The notes: generated by a model not told the origin, from the letters alone. DNA of 56,041 nucleotides from an uncultured Bacteroidaceae bacterium (GCA_905234125.1 CAJOGQ010000005.1:1-56041); one strand, 5' to 3'. Positions 39,501-48,301 are shown, numbered from the stretch's first letter. Program-made: numbers and translations.

Positions 39501-39775
39501 CCTACGAACTGCCCTTCACTATCGAGAAGGCTGGCAAGTACACCATCCGCTTTGTCGACATGACCAGTGGTGACGCCATGCACGAGTTCCTCCTTGCTGA
39601 GTGTCGCATCAACACCGTTCAATCTGCTGATGCCATCCTTGCTCCACAGACTACTGACTCCAACAAACCCGCAGGCATCTACAGCCCCTCTGGCCTCCTT
39701 CTGCAACACATGCAGCCAGGCCTGAACATCATCAAGATGACAGATGGGACGGTGAAAAAAGTGTATGTGAAATAA
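36596..39775 (+). CDS. Secreted glycoside hydrolase family 98 enzyme
   Basis: 1059 residues with a signal peptide (KKISTQLILAMAFLMASLTLSAQ). The catalytic domain shows GH98 landmarks: WMVHIDVWNQADPQKIIDLIP, QPASGGHTH, NYAEQFWGFDEP (Glu141 a likely catalytic residue) and VRYDNCGWNG. A carbohydrate-binding-like domain starts at IVIEAENMDYKS. A repeat-type domain (TPDAGYALKELRVV) follows, and the C terminus (GIYSPSGLLLQHMQPGLNIIKMTDG) resembles a type IX secretion tail. GH98 members are endo-acting enzymes on blood-group galactosides or on branched xylan, and which applies here cannot be told. No other polysaccharide-degradation genes adjoin it. Confidence 0.85.
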   Translation: MKKISTQLILAMAFLMASLTLSAQTRRPIDSQHPLWMVHIDVWNQADPQKIIDLIPDDIKPYVCMNLSLSCSYKTDRNVYEKPQNAVRTYKSWASVCQLNGLWFTCQPASGGHTHIQDDDLETFEYFFKAYPNFLGWNYAEQFWGFDEPGDKSSSTQASRIALFAKLVPMHHQYGGVLTVSFCGNIWSHPLNPIGMMKRNKDLLKACQDYPEAILWLYKYTTSSCFYNNESVTFGPFIAGLANNYGVRYDNCGWNGALGAILGDGHGKKYPGAAGIGTVMEQTCVNGGAVWDGPELIWTEDFKNLNDTQVDGYTRRNWGIYSNFQAIWLDMWRKIIDGTMYIPTREEVVNKTKIVVINNVTSGSDEDKYATWGDLYDGLYKQTDPFNKNNGQWMDNYCYFKKTGRYGAIPMVPGLYDDLAKSIPVQVKKSARWSNQTKKVSDFNAQYPEVSTGDLYVNRYKNQLVTYTPYTYLNSKTSASAKIPLQYNTCETLELTWDQLSSGLVREYSDHIDFYLNNFRDDITTQQTDKIVVTGVASEPTYTLTKHRSSATGTATYNATATASYDAEAKTYTLSVKHRAPVDVTINCAGTATERNTDPLPATALPTPKQPEAFVGSIVIEAENMDYKSIKSCCGTSNGNIPLNAYPNLREFAGLGFIDMGTNTAGSLRHQLKLKQGGEYDIYVRYCNTTKSGNLRLTVNGKTLNASCEKVKLNEWHKAKVTATMKEGTNNLVITNTSGIGMYIDQIIYTPAGTEAEKFAVTIRDAEHGKVEANVKEASEGETVTLTVTPDAGYALKELRVVNSVYFTQDKTIPVADGNTITFTMIDDNMTIKPVFADATAVYTLDFSEVLAGTVPQGWRATQGGNEVHEYPNSYSSGARTFSGFTGYQGKAFYWRDENAEYGKQTSYPLNLQPGEYKFTFAMAAWKGNPKYKAQILDASGNAVVESNTYTASPNANGNTSASIKSAKAYELPFTIEKAGKYTIRFVDMTSGDAMHEFLLAECRINTVQSADAILAPQTTDSNKPAGIYSPSGLLLQHMQPGLNIIKMTDGTVKKVYVK

Positions 39776-39795
39776 GGTGTATGTCAAGCAAAATC

Positions 39796-39831
39796 AAAGG
39801 GAAGGTCGCAATCAGCAACCTTCCCTTTTCA
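39796..39831 (+). terminator. Intrinsic terminator after GH98
   Basis: AAAGGGAAGGT (39796-39806) pairs with ACCTTCCCTTT (39818-39828) and runs into TTTT-rich bases. Confidence 0.8.
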
Positions 39832-39852
39832 TTGTGACTTTTGTTGTGTTTT

Positions 39853-39940
39853 TTTGAGCCGGTACCCCCAAGGCGTTGAGCCGGTAGCTCGTTGGCGTTG
39901 AGCCGGTAGCTCGTTGACGTTGAGCCGGTGGCTCGTCAGA
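39853..39940. repeat. Four tandem 22-bp units, GAGCCGGTAGCTC family, array 2
   Basis: Units start at 39853, 39875, 39897 and 39919. As in array 1, the first is the GGTACCCCCAAGGC form and the others carry GAGCCGGTAGCTC. The array lies between the convergent GH98 and lactate dehydrogenase genes. Confidence 0.88.
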
Positions 39941-39957
39941 TCGGCACCGTTTTCTCC

Positions 39958-42900
39958 TTATTTTGCTGTCGTACACTCATTCACTAAATAGACGATGCTC
40001 ATGTAGGGGATGCCTGTGTTCGATTCGAGACCAATCTCGCAGGTGCGACTGTTTGAATAGCCCACTTCGATTTGGTTCGCTTCGATTTGTGGACGAAGCT
40101 TGCGGAGGCCGTAGCGGTTTAACTCTGGGAAGGTGAAACCACGATCGCCTGCGAAACCACAACAACCTACCCCTTCTGGCAGGAAGACGTTGGTGGAACA
40201 CATCTTTGCGAGGGCAATCATGTCCTTGTCAACACCCATCTCGCGAGTGGAGCACGTCAGGTGCAAGGCGATATGGCGGTCGATGGGGTGAAAGTCGAGA
40301 AGGGGAACGAGGAATTTCATGATGAACTCGGCAGGTTCGTAGAGGTGCATCTTGTGCATCACCTTCTTCATGCGGTGCAGACACGGACTTTGGGCACAAA
40401 GCACAGGATACTTGCCTTGTTCAGAGGCTTTCCATAGTGCGGCTTCGAGTTCTGCACTCTTGCGGTCGGCGATGTCGAGCATGCCCTTCGACTCCCAGAT
40501 TTGTCCGCAACACATCTTTTCCATTCCCTCAGGGAAGATGACTTCGTAGCCAGCCTTGTGAATCAGTTCACAAATCTCATCAACGAGCGGTTTCTTGACA
40601 GGCGACTCCTTCGACAGCCCCATCGTCTGGTTGATGCAAGAGGGGAAGTACACGACTTTTCCTTGACTATTGTTGGTTGACCTTTGATTGTCTTTATGGT
40701 GTGGAAGGGACTTCTCGATGATGAGCTGTGTCAAATCCGATGGCTTGGGCTGACGTTTCTTCTTGGGCATAGCAGTTGTCCAAAGGGGTAGTCCCATCTT
40801 GTTCATCCCTTGGCAGATGCTGGTCATGAGTTTGGGACCCAGCGTGACGTGGCCAAGATGAGCCACATCGAGCACCAAGCGCAGCCCGCTCTTGACGCCA
40901 GCCATGTGGTTGGCTGTGAACTCGCCCACCTTGTAGCTCAACGGACTGTCGTTCATGTCCATCTGACGGATGAGGTGGGTCAGTTCGCCTGTGTTGATCT
41001 TCATCGGACAAGAGGTGGCGCAGAGTCCATCGGTGGCGCAGGTCTGGTCGCCGTAGTACTTGTATTTCTTCTTCAGAGTTGCGATGCGGGTCTGGATTGC
41101 CGCGACGGAGTTGCCACCAGCGTGCAACTGCGACTCGAGGGCACGGATTTCACGTTGCACGGCGATACGCATACGGCTCGACAAGGTGAGTCCGCACGAC
41201 ATGCAGTTCACCTCGCAGAAGCCACATTCGATGCACTTGTTGGCACGCTTCACCTGCTTGATGGTCTCCTTGGCGGTGGAGAGTGCTGGCTCCATTAGAT
41301 AATGTCCGCCATCAGGCACCTTCTCATAGTCGAAATCGAGCACGGGCAAAGGCTTCAAGCATTTGATGAAGCAGTCGGGATCGTTGTTGAAGATGACACC
41401 TTGGTTCAGCAGGCCATCGGGGTCGAAGATGGCTTTCAACTCCTTCATCACCTCGTAAGCCTTCTCTCCCCACTCGTACTTCACAAACGGAGCCATGTTG
41501 CGACCCGTTCCATGTTCGGCCTTCAGCGAACCATCATATCCCTCGACCACCAATTTGGCCACATCGCGCATCATCTCGGCATAGCGTGCCACTTCATGCT
41601 CGTTGGCGAAACTCTGGTTCAGGATGAAGTGGTAGTTTCCCTCGAAGGCGTGACCATAGATGCAGGCGTCAGCGTAACCGTGGTCGGCAATGAGCTTCTG
41701 CAGTTGCACCGTCGCCTCGGGCAAAGACTCGATAGGGAAGGCAACATCCTCGATGAGGCACGAGGTGCCAACTGGACGTGTACCACCAACCGAAGGGAAG
41801 ATGCCGCTACGGATAGCCCAATACTTGCCGTACACGACAGGGTCTTCTGTAAATGTGACGCCACAATCGGCAACGGATGAACCCTCGCCCAAACTACCGG
41901 CTGGCTGGTAGAGCCGAAACTGACTGAGGCAAGCTTTGATCTTCTCGATTTTTTCGAGCAGTTGTTCGTGGGTGATACCTTTGGTCTCTGTGAGGATGGC
42001 CGTGAGGTTGTGGTAGTCACCAGGCTCCACACCCTCAATCTTGCCCGCATCCACATCTTTCTGATATTGCAGATAGACAGGGTCATCGACAGAACTGAGT
42101 GACTTGTAGTCGAGCATCTCGGCGCTCTTCACCATCAGGTTCTCAGCACTCATGGCCAAGTCTTCTTCCCCAGCTTTCAGCTTCTTCAGCGCGACGACGG
42201 CCTCGCAGCTCTCCTTCATCGTCAGGAAATAGACCATCGCCGAAGCCTTGTAGGGATAGTCCTTCAGCGTTCGCATCGTCACTTCTGACAAGAAGGCCAA
42301 TGTGCCCTCTGAACCTACCATCGAATGGGCAATGATGTCGAAGGGATCATCGTATGCGATGAGCGGACGAAGGTTCAGGCCTGTGACGTTCTTGATGTTG
42401 TATTTGTTGTGTATGCGCAAAGCCAGTTCCTTGTCGGCACGAACCTTATCGCGCAGGTCTTCAATCTTTTTCAGGAAATCAGGATGACTCTTGCGGAAGG
42501 CCTCGCGGCTCTCTTCCGAACCTGTGTCGAGGATGGTTCCATCCGTCAGAATGATGCGTGCCGACACCATCATGCGGTCGCTATTGGCGTGGACACCACA
42601 GTTCATGCCAGAGGCATTGTTCATGACGATACCTCCCACCATTGCCGATCCGATAGAGGCAGGATCAGGTGGAAACACACGTCCGTATGGCTTCAGAATC
42701 TGATTGACGCGAGCACCCACAATACCTGGTTGTAAGCGTATCTCTACCTCCTCATCTTTCAACTCTATACTGTATTTCTCCCAATGCTTGCCTGCCACGA
42801 TGAGCACAGAGTCCGTACAACTCTGTCCGGAGAGAGAAGTACCTGCTGCACGGAAAGTGAAAGGCAATTTATACTTGCGACAAAGGCGGACGATGCGCGA

Positions 42901-43056
42901 GATCTCTTCCTCGCCATCGCTACGGAGAACCACTTTGGGAATCTGACGATAGAAACTGGCATCTGTTCCCCATCCAAGGGTGCGTAGTTCGTCGGTATAG
43001 ATACGGTCAGACGGCATGAACTGTCTGAGGTCTTCAAGGAATTGATTTGTCATCAT
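39958..43056 (-). CDS. FAD- and Fe-S-containing D-lactate dehydrogenase-like protein
   Basis: 1032 residues. The N-terminal FAD-binding oxidase domain (about 20-530) has FRAAGTSLSGQS, PPDPASIGSAMVGGIVMNNASG and LKAEHGTGRNMAPF. Two 4Fe-4S motifs follow (CIECGFCEVNCMSC and CATDGLCATSC). The last part has the cysteine-rich CCG type (MCCGQIWESKG, GCCGFAGD). This architecture fits the quinone-linked D-lactate dehydrogenases that pair with lactate permeases, although glycolate or other 2-hydroxy acids remain possible. The lactate permease gene lies 41 bases upstream on the same strand. Confidence 0.82.
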   Translation of the reverse strand: MMTNQFLEDLRQFMPSDRIYTDELRTLGWGTDASFYRQIPKVVLRSDGEEEISRIVRLCRKYKLPFTFRAAGTSLSGQSCTDSVLIVAGKHWEKYSIELKDEEVEIRLQPGIVGARVNQILKPYGRVFPPDPASIGSAMVGGIVMNNASGMNCGVHANSDRMMVSARIILTDGTILDTGSEESREAFRKSHPDFLKKIEDLRDKVRADKELALRIHNKYNIKNVTGLNLRPLIAYDDPFDIIAHSMVGSEGTLAFLSEVTMRTLKDYPYKASAMVYFLTMKESCEAVVALKKLKAGEEDLAMSAENLMVKSAEMLDYKSLSSVDDPVYLQYQKDVDAGKIEGVEPGDYHNLTAILTETKGITHEQLLEKIEKIKACLSQFRLYQPAGSLGEGSSVADCGVTFTEDPVVYGKYWAIRSGIFPSVGGTRPVGTSCLIEDVAFPIESLPEATVQLQKLIADHGYADACIYGHAFEGNYHFILNQSFANEHEVARYAEMMRDVAKLVVEGYDGSLKAEHGTGRNMAPFVKYEWGEKAYEVMKELKAIFDPDGLLNQGVIFNNDPDCFIKCLKPLPVLDFDYEKVPDGGHYLMEPALSTAKETIKQVKRANKCIECGFCEVNCMSCGLTLSSRMRIAVQREIRALESQLHAGGNSVAAIQTRIATLKKKYKYYGDQTCATDGLCATSCPMKINTGELTHLIRQMDMNDSPLSYKVGEFTANHMAGVKSGLRLVLDVAHLGHVTLGPKLMTSICQGMNKMGLPLWTTAMPKKKRQPKPSDLTQLIIEKSLPHHKDNQRSTNNSQGKVVYFPSCINQTMGLSKESPVKKPLVDEICELIHKAGYEVIFPEGMEKMCCGQIWESKGMLDIADRKSAELEAALWKASEQGKYPVLCAQSPCLHRMKKVMHKMHLYEPAEFIMKFLVPLLDFHPIDRHIALHLTCSTREMGVDKDMIALAKMCSTNVFLPEGVGCCGFAGDRGFTFPELNRYGLRKLRPQIEANQIEVGYSNSRTCEIGLESNTGIPYMSIVYLVNECTTAK

Positions 43057-43070
43057 AGCGGTAGCAAATT

Positions 43071-43100
43071 AGTCACTTTTGATTGTTCTCTTTTCACTTA
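43071..43100. repeat. Heptad-like fragment between permease and dehydrogenase genes
   Basis: On the minus strand TAAGTGAAAAGAGAACAATC and AAAAGTGACTAA follow the permease stop codon directly. The permease TAA is the first part of the tract. Confidence 0.5.
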
Positions 43101-44702
43101 AAATACATGCAGTCCGAGGAACACCATCAAGCCGTTCATCAGAATCCAGAAGATGGCGAATGGCATCGTCTTTCGCATGATGTCGCCGTCCTGCCCCTCC
43201 ATGTCGCAGGCGGCAGTGGCAATGGCGATGCTTTGTGGCGAGAGCAGCTTTCCACCCTCTGACCCAGCACAGTTGGCAGAGGCGAGCCAGTTGGTCTCAC
43301 TGCCGCTGACACCAAAGAAGGTGCCTTGATTCACCAGACCGAGGTCGCTGGCGGCTGTGGCTTGCAACTTGCCGAAGAGGATGTTGGCATTTGTGGCAGA
43401 ACCCGTCACGAAGGTGCCGATGGAGCCGATGAGTGGAGCGAAGAATGGGAAGGTCGAGCCAGTCAGCAACACCAGTCCCTTGGCGATATCGTTGGTCATG
43501 CCTGTGTTGTTCATCAGCATGGCCATTGCCACCAAACAGCAGATGGTGACAACTGTCTTCTGTAGATTGAGCGTCGTCTTGGCAAGCATCGACATCAACT
43601 TGCCGAAGCTGAGACCTTGGATCAGGCCGCCAATGATGGCTCCCAAGAAAATCATCAGACCTGCATTGGAAAGCCAGCCGAACTTGAAGGTGTTGCCAAT
43701 GACGGGCAGGTCGAACTGCGTCACTAACGTGTTGCTCAGCAATTCGTTGATGGGCGGCACAATCTTGCTCGAAAGCAGAATGAAGAAAATGATGAGTCCA
43801 TAGACACTCCAAGCCTTGAGGGTCTTCACGAGGCCAAACTTCTGCTTCTCTATCGTCACCTTCTCTGTTGATGCCTCCCTGCGGATAAAAAACTTGTCGT
43901 AAATCAGCATGGCGATGATGGCGGACACGGAACCCAGGATGGCGGGAGTCTCGGGGCCAATCCAATGGGCACAGCAGAACTGCACGACGATCGAGAAAGT
44001 TCCAACGAAGAGCGCGATGCTGATGTTTTTGAGAATCTTCTTGCGGTCGGTCATCATCAGGATGATAAATGGAGTGATGAAGAACATCAGCGAGAGTTGC
44101 AAGATGATGAATGCAGCCACCTCGCAGAGTTCTTCTGGCGATGCCACACCATTGGCCGCCACCTGATTGGCGAGTGTGGTGGCTGGCAAGCCCACAGCAC
44201 CAAAGCCAACGGCCACCGTGTTGGCCACCAGACAGATGACAGCCGAGAACATCGGCTTGAAGCCCAGACTTATCAAGATGGCGGCAGGGATGGCCACCGC
44301 TGTACCAAAGCCAGCCATGCCTTCGAGCACACCACCCAATCCCCAGGTCAGCAGAAGCACCAGCAGACCCTTGTCGGAGGTCATCTGTATGAACTGCGTC
44401 TTGATGGTCTCAATCTCCTTCGTTTCGCAAAGGATGTTGTAGCTGAAAATGGCAAAAATGATGATGAGGATGATGGGGAAACAGGCCTTCAGTAATCCTT
44501 CCACGACAGACCAAAGGGTGATCCCATAAATGGAAGCTTCAGCATATTTTGCTGGCATGATGCCCATCTTGGGAACGGCGAACAAGGCCAGGACGATGGT
44601 TACGGCAAGCGTGACCACGGCACTCTTGTAGCCAGACACTTTGAAACCCATCATGAGGACGATGAGCAATAGGATTGGGATAACGGAGATAAAGGCAGTC
44701 AT
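43098..44702 (-). CDS. lctP: L-lactate permease family transporter
   Basis: 534 residues of mostly membrane helices. Family motifs include LTWGLGGVLEGMAGFGTAVAIPAAIL, NTVAVGFGAVGLPATTL and GTFVTGSATNANILFGKLQ. It imports lactate (and glycolate in some relatives) with protons across the inner membrane. It is followed by the FAD/Fe-S dehydrogenase and preceded by a sodium symporter, so the cluster appears to bring in and oxidise lactate. Confidence 0.92.
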   Translation of the reverse strand: MTAFISVIPILLLIVLMMGFKVSGYKSAVVTLAVTIVLALFAVPKMGIMPAKYAEASIYGITLWSVVEGLLKACFPIILIIIFAIFSYNILCETKEIETIKTQFIQMTSDKGLLVLLLTWGLGGVLEGMAGFGTAVAIPAAILISLGFKPMFSAVICLVANTVAVGFGAVGLPATTLANQVAANGVASPEELCEVAAFIILQLSLMFFITPFIILMMTDRKKILKNISIALFVGTFSIVVQFCCAHWIGPETPAILGSVSAIIAMLIYDKFFIRREASTEKVTIEKQKFGLVKTLKAWSVYGLIIFFILLSSKIVPPINELLSNTLVTQFDLPVIGNTFKFGWLSNAGLMIFLGAIIGGLIQGLSFGKLMSMLAKTTLNLQKTVVTICCLVAMAMLMNNTGMTNDIAKGLVLLTGSTFPFFAPLIGSIGTFVTGSATNANILFGKLQATAASDLGLVNQGTFFGVSGSETNWLASANCAGSEGGKLLSPQSIAIATAACDMEGQDGDIMRKTMPFAIFWILMNGLMVFLGLHVF

Positions 44703-44753
44703 AGAAATGTTAGTTAATAGGATTGTGTTTGTTTATTGATGTGAAATTTGGTG

Positions 44754-46133
44754 TCAGTGGGGAATGAGATTGAACACGCCTATCTGGTCGAGGAACACAA
44801 GGCCGATGGCGAGGGGAGCAATGTAGCGGAGCGCGAAGATGAGCACCTTGAAGTAGGGGGTTCGGAGATCGCCTCCGTTACTGATTTCTTCTCGATAGAG
44901 TTGGCGGTCGAGCACCCATCCTGCAAAGATGCTGATGAGCATGCCTCCGAGGGGCAGGAGGACTCGGCCTGAGAGGTCGTCGAAGAGGGAGAAGATGTTG
45001 CGGTCGAAGAGCTTCACGTCGCTCAGAGGACCAAAGGAAAGGGAACAAAGGGTGCCCAGCACGAGGATGGAAACGGTGACCAGAGTGGCTCCATTCCTTC
45101 GCGACATCTTGAACTCCTCAGTCACGTAGGCTGTGGCCACTTCGTGCAGGGAGATGGCGCTGGTCAGGGCAGCGACGAACAGGAGGAAATAGAAGAGTGA
45201 GGAGAAGATGACAGCCAAGAAACTTCCGTTGCCGAGGGCTTGCTGGAAGACGTTGGGCAGGGAAACGAAGGTGAGTCCTGCACCTACGCCAACCTCGTTG
45301 GGATTCATGCCGATGTTGAAGACGGAAGGGAAGATGATGAAGCCAGCCATGATGGCGATGAGGGTGTCGATGAAAGCGACATTCACAGCCGACTTGGCCA
45401 GCGGAGTCTTCTTGTCGAAGTAACTGGCGTAGGTGCAGAGGCATCCCATTGCCAGAGAGAGGGAGTAGAAGGCTTGTCCCATCGCATCGAGGATGGTGGT
45501 GCTGTTCACCTTGCTCCAGTCGGGTTTGAGCAAGAACTCGATGCCTAACGAGGCGCCAGGCAGGGAGACGGAGCAGACGGCGAGGAAGATGGTGATGATG
45601 AAGAGGGTGGGCATCATCAGTTTAGCTGACTTCTCAATGCCTGACCGCACGCCCCGTGTGATGACATAATGAATCACGCCGATGAAGAGAAAGAGCCAGA
45701 AGGTGGGCAACCAGGGGTTCGAGACGAAGTTGTTGAACACATCCTCGTATTGCTTGGCTGGCACATCGTAAAAGGCATTGATGGCGGAGAGAAAGGTGTA
45801 GTGCATCGTCCAGGCACCCACCACCACGTAGTAGCAGAGGATGAACCAGCCTGTGAACACGCCCATGCGACCTACCCATTTCCAAGGTGATCCGTTCGAA
45901 ATGATGCGGAAGGCTCCTGCTGTGTTGGCGTGGGTGTGGCGTCCGATGAGGAACTCGCTGATCATGATGGGCAGTCCCAACAGGATGATGCACAGCACAT
46001 AGATGATGATGAATGCTGCACCACCGTTCTGTCCCGTCTCGATGGGGAAACGCCACACATTCCCCAAACCTACAGCCGAACCTGCCGCTGCCAAGACGGC
46101 ACCTATCTTCGATCCAAAGTTCTCTCTTTCCAT
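44754..46133 (-). CDS. Sodium-dependent transporter, NSS family
   Basis: 459 residues with about 11-12 membrane helices. The start has the neurotransmitter:sodium symporter signature (KIGAVLAAAGSAVGLGNVWRFP). It takes up amino acids or similar solutes with sodium. The substrate cannot be told from sequence. It begins 15 bases after the VanZ gene's stop, within the run of minus-strand genes from prfB. Confidence 0.92.
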   Translation of the reverse strand: MERENFGSKIGAVLAAAGSAVGLGNVWRFPIETGQNGGAAFIIIYVLCIILLGLPIMISEFLIGRHTHANTAGAFRIISNGSPWKWVGRMGVFTGWFILCYYVVVGAWTMHYTFLSAINAFYDVPAKQYEDVFNNFVSNPWLPTFWLFLFIGVIHYVITRGVRSGIEKSAKLMMPTLFIITIFLAVCSVSLPGASLGIEFLLKPDWSKVNSTTILDAMGQAFYSLSLAMGCLCTYASYFDKKTPLAKSAVNVAFIDTLIAIMAGFIIFPSVFNIGMNPNEVGVGAGLTFVSLPNVFQQALGNGSFLAVIFSSLFYFLLFVAALTSAISLHEVATAYVTEEFKMSRRNGATLVTVSILVLGTLCSLSFGPLSDVKLFDRNIFSLFDDLSGRVLLPLGGMLISIFAGWVLDRQLYREEISNGGDLRTPYFKVLIFALRYIAPLAIGLVFLDQIGVFNLIPH

Positions 46134-46144
46134 AACCTATAAAT

Positions 46145-46173
46145 GTTTCACTTTTCTCTTTTCGCTTTGATTT
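46145..46173. repeat. Heptad-like tract at the VanZ gene's end
   Basis: On the minus strand AAAGCGAAAAGAGAAAAGTG encodes the last residues (KAKREK), and the TGA stop at 46148-46150 is part of the GTGAAA unit. Confidence 0.55.
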
Positions 46174-46528
46174 TCCAATTCAGCCCCATGCACAGCAGCA
46201 CTCCTAATAGCGCCCCCACGGCATCTGCCTCAAAATCAATCCAATCGCCAGAACGGCAAGTGGTCAGGTAGGCCTGCACCAATTCCATCGCACCACCCAA
46301 GGCAATCGAATAGATCACCATGATGAGGCGCGCCATCCACGTGAATCTCCGTTTGTTCCTCATCGCATGATCCACCCACATCACGAAAACCAATCCTCCA
46401 TACATGACCATGTGTACCCACTTGTCGATGAGTGGCACATCGCCCAACGGAGGGTTCTCTGGGATGGGAATCGTGCTCAGCACCACGATGGCCACCGACA
46501 CAATCGTTGTAAACAAATATTTCTTCAT
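46148..46528 (-). CDS. VanZ family membrane protein
   Basis: 126 residues with four expected membrane helices. The VanZ pattern includes DKWVHMVMYGGLVFVM and later AMELVQAYL with RSGDWIDFEADAVGALLG. VanZ homologues are small inner-membrane proteins of unclear role, best known from glycopeptide-resistance clusters. No such cluster is here. The C-terminal KAKREK comes from a repeat tract. Confidence 0.85.
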   Translation of the reverse strand: MKKYLFTTIVSVAIVVLSTIPIPENPPLGDVPLIDKWVHMVMYGGLVFVMWVDHAMRNKRRFTWMARLIMVIYSIALGGAMELVQAYLTTCRSGDWIDFEADAVGALLGVLLCMGLNWKIKAKREK

Positions 46529-46549
46529 ATACTTTTCTTGACCACAACT

Positions 46550-47056
46550 TTAATACCGTTCGCCTTCTCCCTTTTCGTAGTCCACTTCATCCTTCCACAT
46601 CTTGTAGGGACGTTTCAGCATGTACTTGTTGTAATAATGGAAATCGTTCGTCACCTCCTTGCCCAGGAAATCAGGCTTCTCAAACGCCTCGTCCTCGCTC
46701 TCCAGTTCAATCTCTGCCACCACCAGACCTTCGTTGTCGCCAAAGAATTCATCCACCTCGATGGTGTGTTTGCCGTTCTTGATGAGGTAGCGGTCTTTGT
46801 CCACACGGCCAGGCATGCAGAGCTTCATCATCTCACGGGCATCCTCCAAAGGAATTTCCGTCTCAAATTCATATCTCGCAAAGCCATCCTTCTCAGGCGC
46901 TCCCTTGATGGTCAGGTAGCCCTTGTCGTCACGGATTCTGATTCTCACCGTCCGTCCCGGGTCAGTATGGAAATATCCCTGCTCAATGTGCGTCTTGCTG
47001 TCCGCAAAAGCCTTCCACTCGCCCTTGACCAAAAATTTCCGTTCTATTTCTTGCAT
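46550..47056 (-). CDS. CYTH domain protein
   Basis: 168 residues. The CYTH/triphosphate-tunnel signature ExExK is at residues 3-7 (EIERK), followed by alternating charged strands (RIRIRDDKGYLTIKG, EIELESEDE). Family members bind triphosphates such as inorganic triphosphate or ATP with divalent metal. The substrate here is unknown. Its start is 13 bases after the prfB stop. Confidence 0.88.
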   Translation of the reverse strand: MQEIERKFLVKGEWKAFADSKTHIEQGYFHTDPGRTVRIRIRDDKGYLTIKGAPEKDGFARYEFETEIPLEDAREMMKLCMPGRVDKDRYLIKNGKHTIEVDEFFGDNEGLVVAEIELESEDEAFEKPDFLGKEVTNDFHYYNKYMLKRPYKMWKDEVDYEKGEGERY

Positions 47057-47069
47057 ACAAAACTATTAT

Positions 47070-48182
47070 TTATTCTTCTCCCGCAAATTCCATCAGATAC
47101 GCCTTGATGAAGTCATCCAATTTGCCATCCATCACGCCACCCACATCACTCGTCTGATAGTTCGTGCGATGATCCTTCACACGGCGGTCGTCGAACACAT
47201 ACGAGCGAATCTGGCTTCCCCACTCAATCTTCTTCTTTCCAGCCTCCACCTTCGCCTGCTCAGCCATGCGGTGCTGCAACTCCTTGTCGTAGAGCATCGA
47301 ACGCAACAGCCTCAAAGCATTCTCCTTGTTCTTCGGCTGGTCGCGAGTCTCCGTGTTCTCGATGAGGATTTCCTCCTCCTCACCCGTGTAGGGGTCTTTG
47401 TACTGATACCTCAGCCTGACACCCGACTCCACCTTGTTCACGTTCTGGCCACCAGCACCACTGCTTCGGAACGTGTCCCAAGAGATGCGTGCCTGCTCAA
47501 TCTCCACGTTGATGGTGTCGTCCACCAAAGGCGTCACAAACACACTCGCAAACGACGTCATTCGCTTTCCCTGAGCATTATAAGGACTCACTCTCACCAA
47601 TCTGTGCACCCCGCTCTCGCCCTTCAGGTAGCCGTAAGCCATATCGCCCTGAATCTCCATCGTCACCGTCTTGATGCCCGCATCCTCACCATCCTGGAAG
47701 TTGCTGATCGTCACCTTGTAGCCATGCTGCTCGGCATACCGCTGATACATCCTCATCAGCATCTGAGCCCAGTCCTGAGCCTCCGTGCCGCCAGCACCCG
47801 CATTGATTTTCAGCACGGCATCCATCGAGTCAGCCTCGCCCTGCAACATGTTCTTCATCTCCAAGTCCTCAATCAGCCCCAGAGCCTTGGCATAGTAGTC
47901 ATCCACCTCCTGCTCCGTGGCCATCTCCTCCTTGTAGAAGTCGAACGCCACCTCCGTATCGTCCGTAGCCGACTTCACCTCGTTGTAGCCGTCAATCCAG
48001 CGCTTCAACGCCTTCACCTTCTTCATCTGCGCCTCCGCCGCCTTCTGGTCGTCCCAGAACCCAGGCGCCTGCGTCCTCAGTTCCTCCTCTTCCACCTCCA
48101 TCTGCTTGTGGTCAATCTGCAGGTACCGGTGCAAAGCCTCCGTCCTGTCCTTAATATCCTTCAGTTGTTCTGCTGTAATCAT
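47070..48182 (-). CDS. prfB: Peptide chain release factor 2
   Basis: 370 residues, full length in one frame. The peptidyl-tRNA hydrolysis motif GGQ is in SSGAGGQNVNK. The stop-codon recognition loop reads SPY (HRLVRVSPYNAQGKRMTSF) where E. coli has SPF. Many bacteria need a programmed frameshift near codon 25 of prfB. Here the region LHRYLQIDHKQ is continuous and has no CTTTGA-type site. It is the first gene of a long minus-strand run. A -7 box (TACCTTTG) is at 48203-48210. Confidence 0.95.
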   Translation of the reverse strand: MITAEQLKDIKDRTEALHRYLQIDHKQMEVEEEELRTQAPGFWDDQKAAEAQMKKVKALKRWIDGYNEVKSATDDTEVAFDFYKEEMATEQEVDDYYAKALGLIEDLEMKNMLQGEADSMDAVLKINAGAGGTEAQDWAQMLMRMYQRYAEQHGYKVTISNFQDGEDAGIKTVTMEIQGDMAYGYLKGESGVHRLVRVSPYNAQGKRMTSFASVFVTPLVDDTINVEIEQARISWDTFRSSGAGGQNVNKVESGVRLRYQYKDPYTGEEEEILIENTETRDQPKNKENALRLLRSMLYDKELQHRMAEQAKVEAGKKKIEWGSQIRSYVFDDRRVKDHRTNYQTSDVGGVMDGKLDDFIKAYLMEFAGEE

Positions 48183-48202
48183 AATAAATCCAATTTTGGG
48201 TG

Positions 48203-48210
48203 CAAAGGTA
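48203..48210 (-). promoter_or_regulatory. -7 box for prfB
   Basis: TACCTTTG on the minus strand, 20 bases before the prfB start. The -33 element is weak. Confidence 0.5.
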
Positions 48211-48301
48211 CAAATTATTTATGAATTATCGCTTTCATCTTTCATCTTTTATGTCATGCGCGTCAATGATGAAGCCGATAAGGTGAAAAAAGGGCGGTTT
48301 G

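Noticed and set aside
48090..48182. Programmed frameshift in prfB
   Set aside because: The frame is continuous through the region and no slippery CTTTGA-like site was found.
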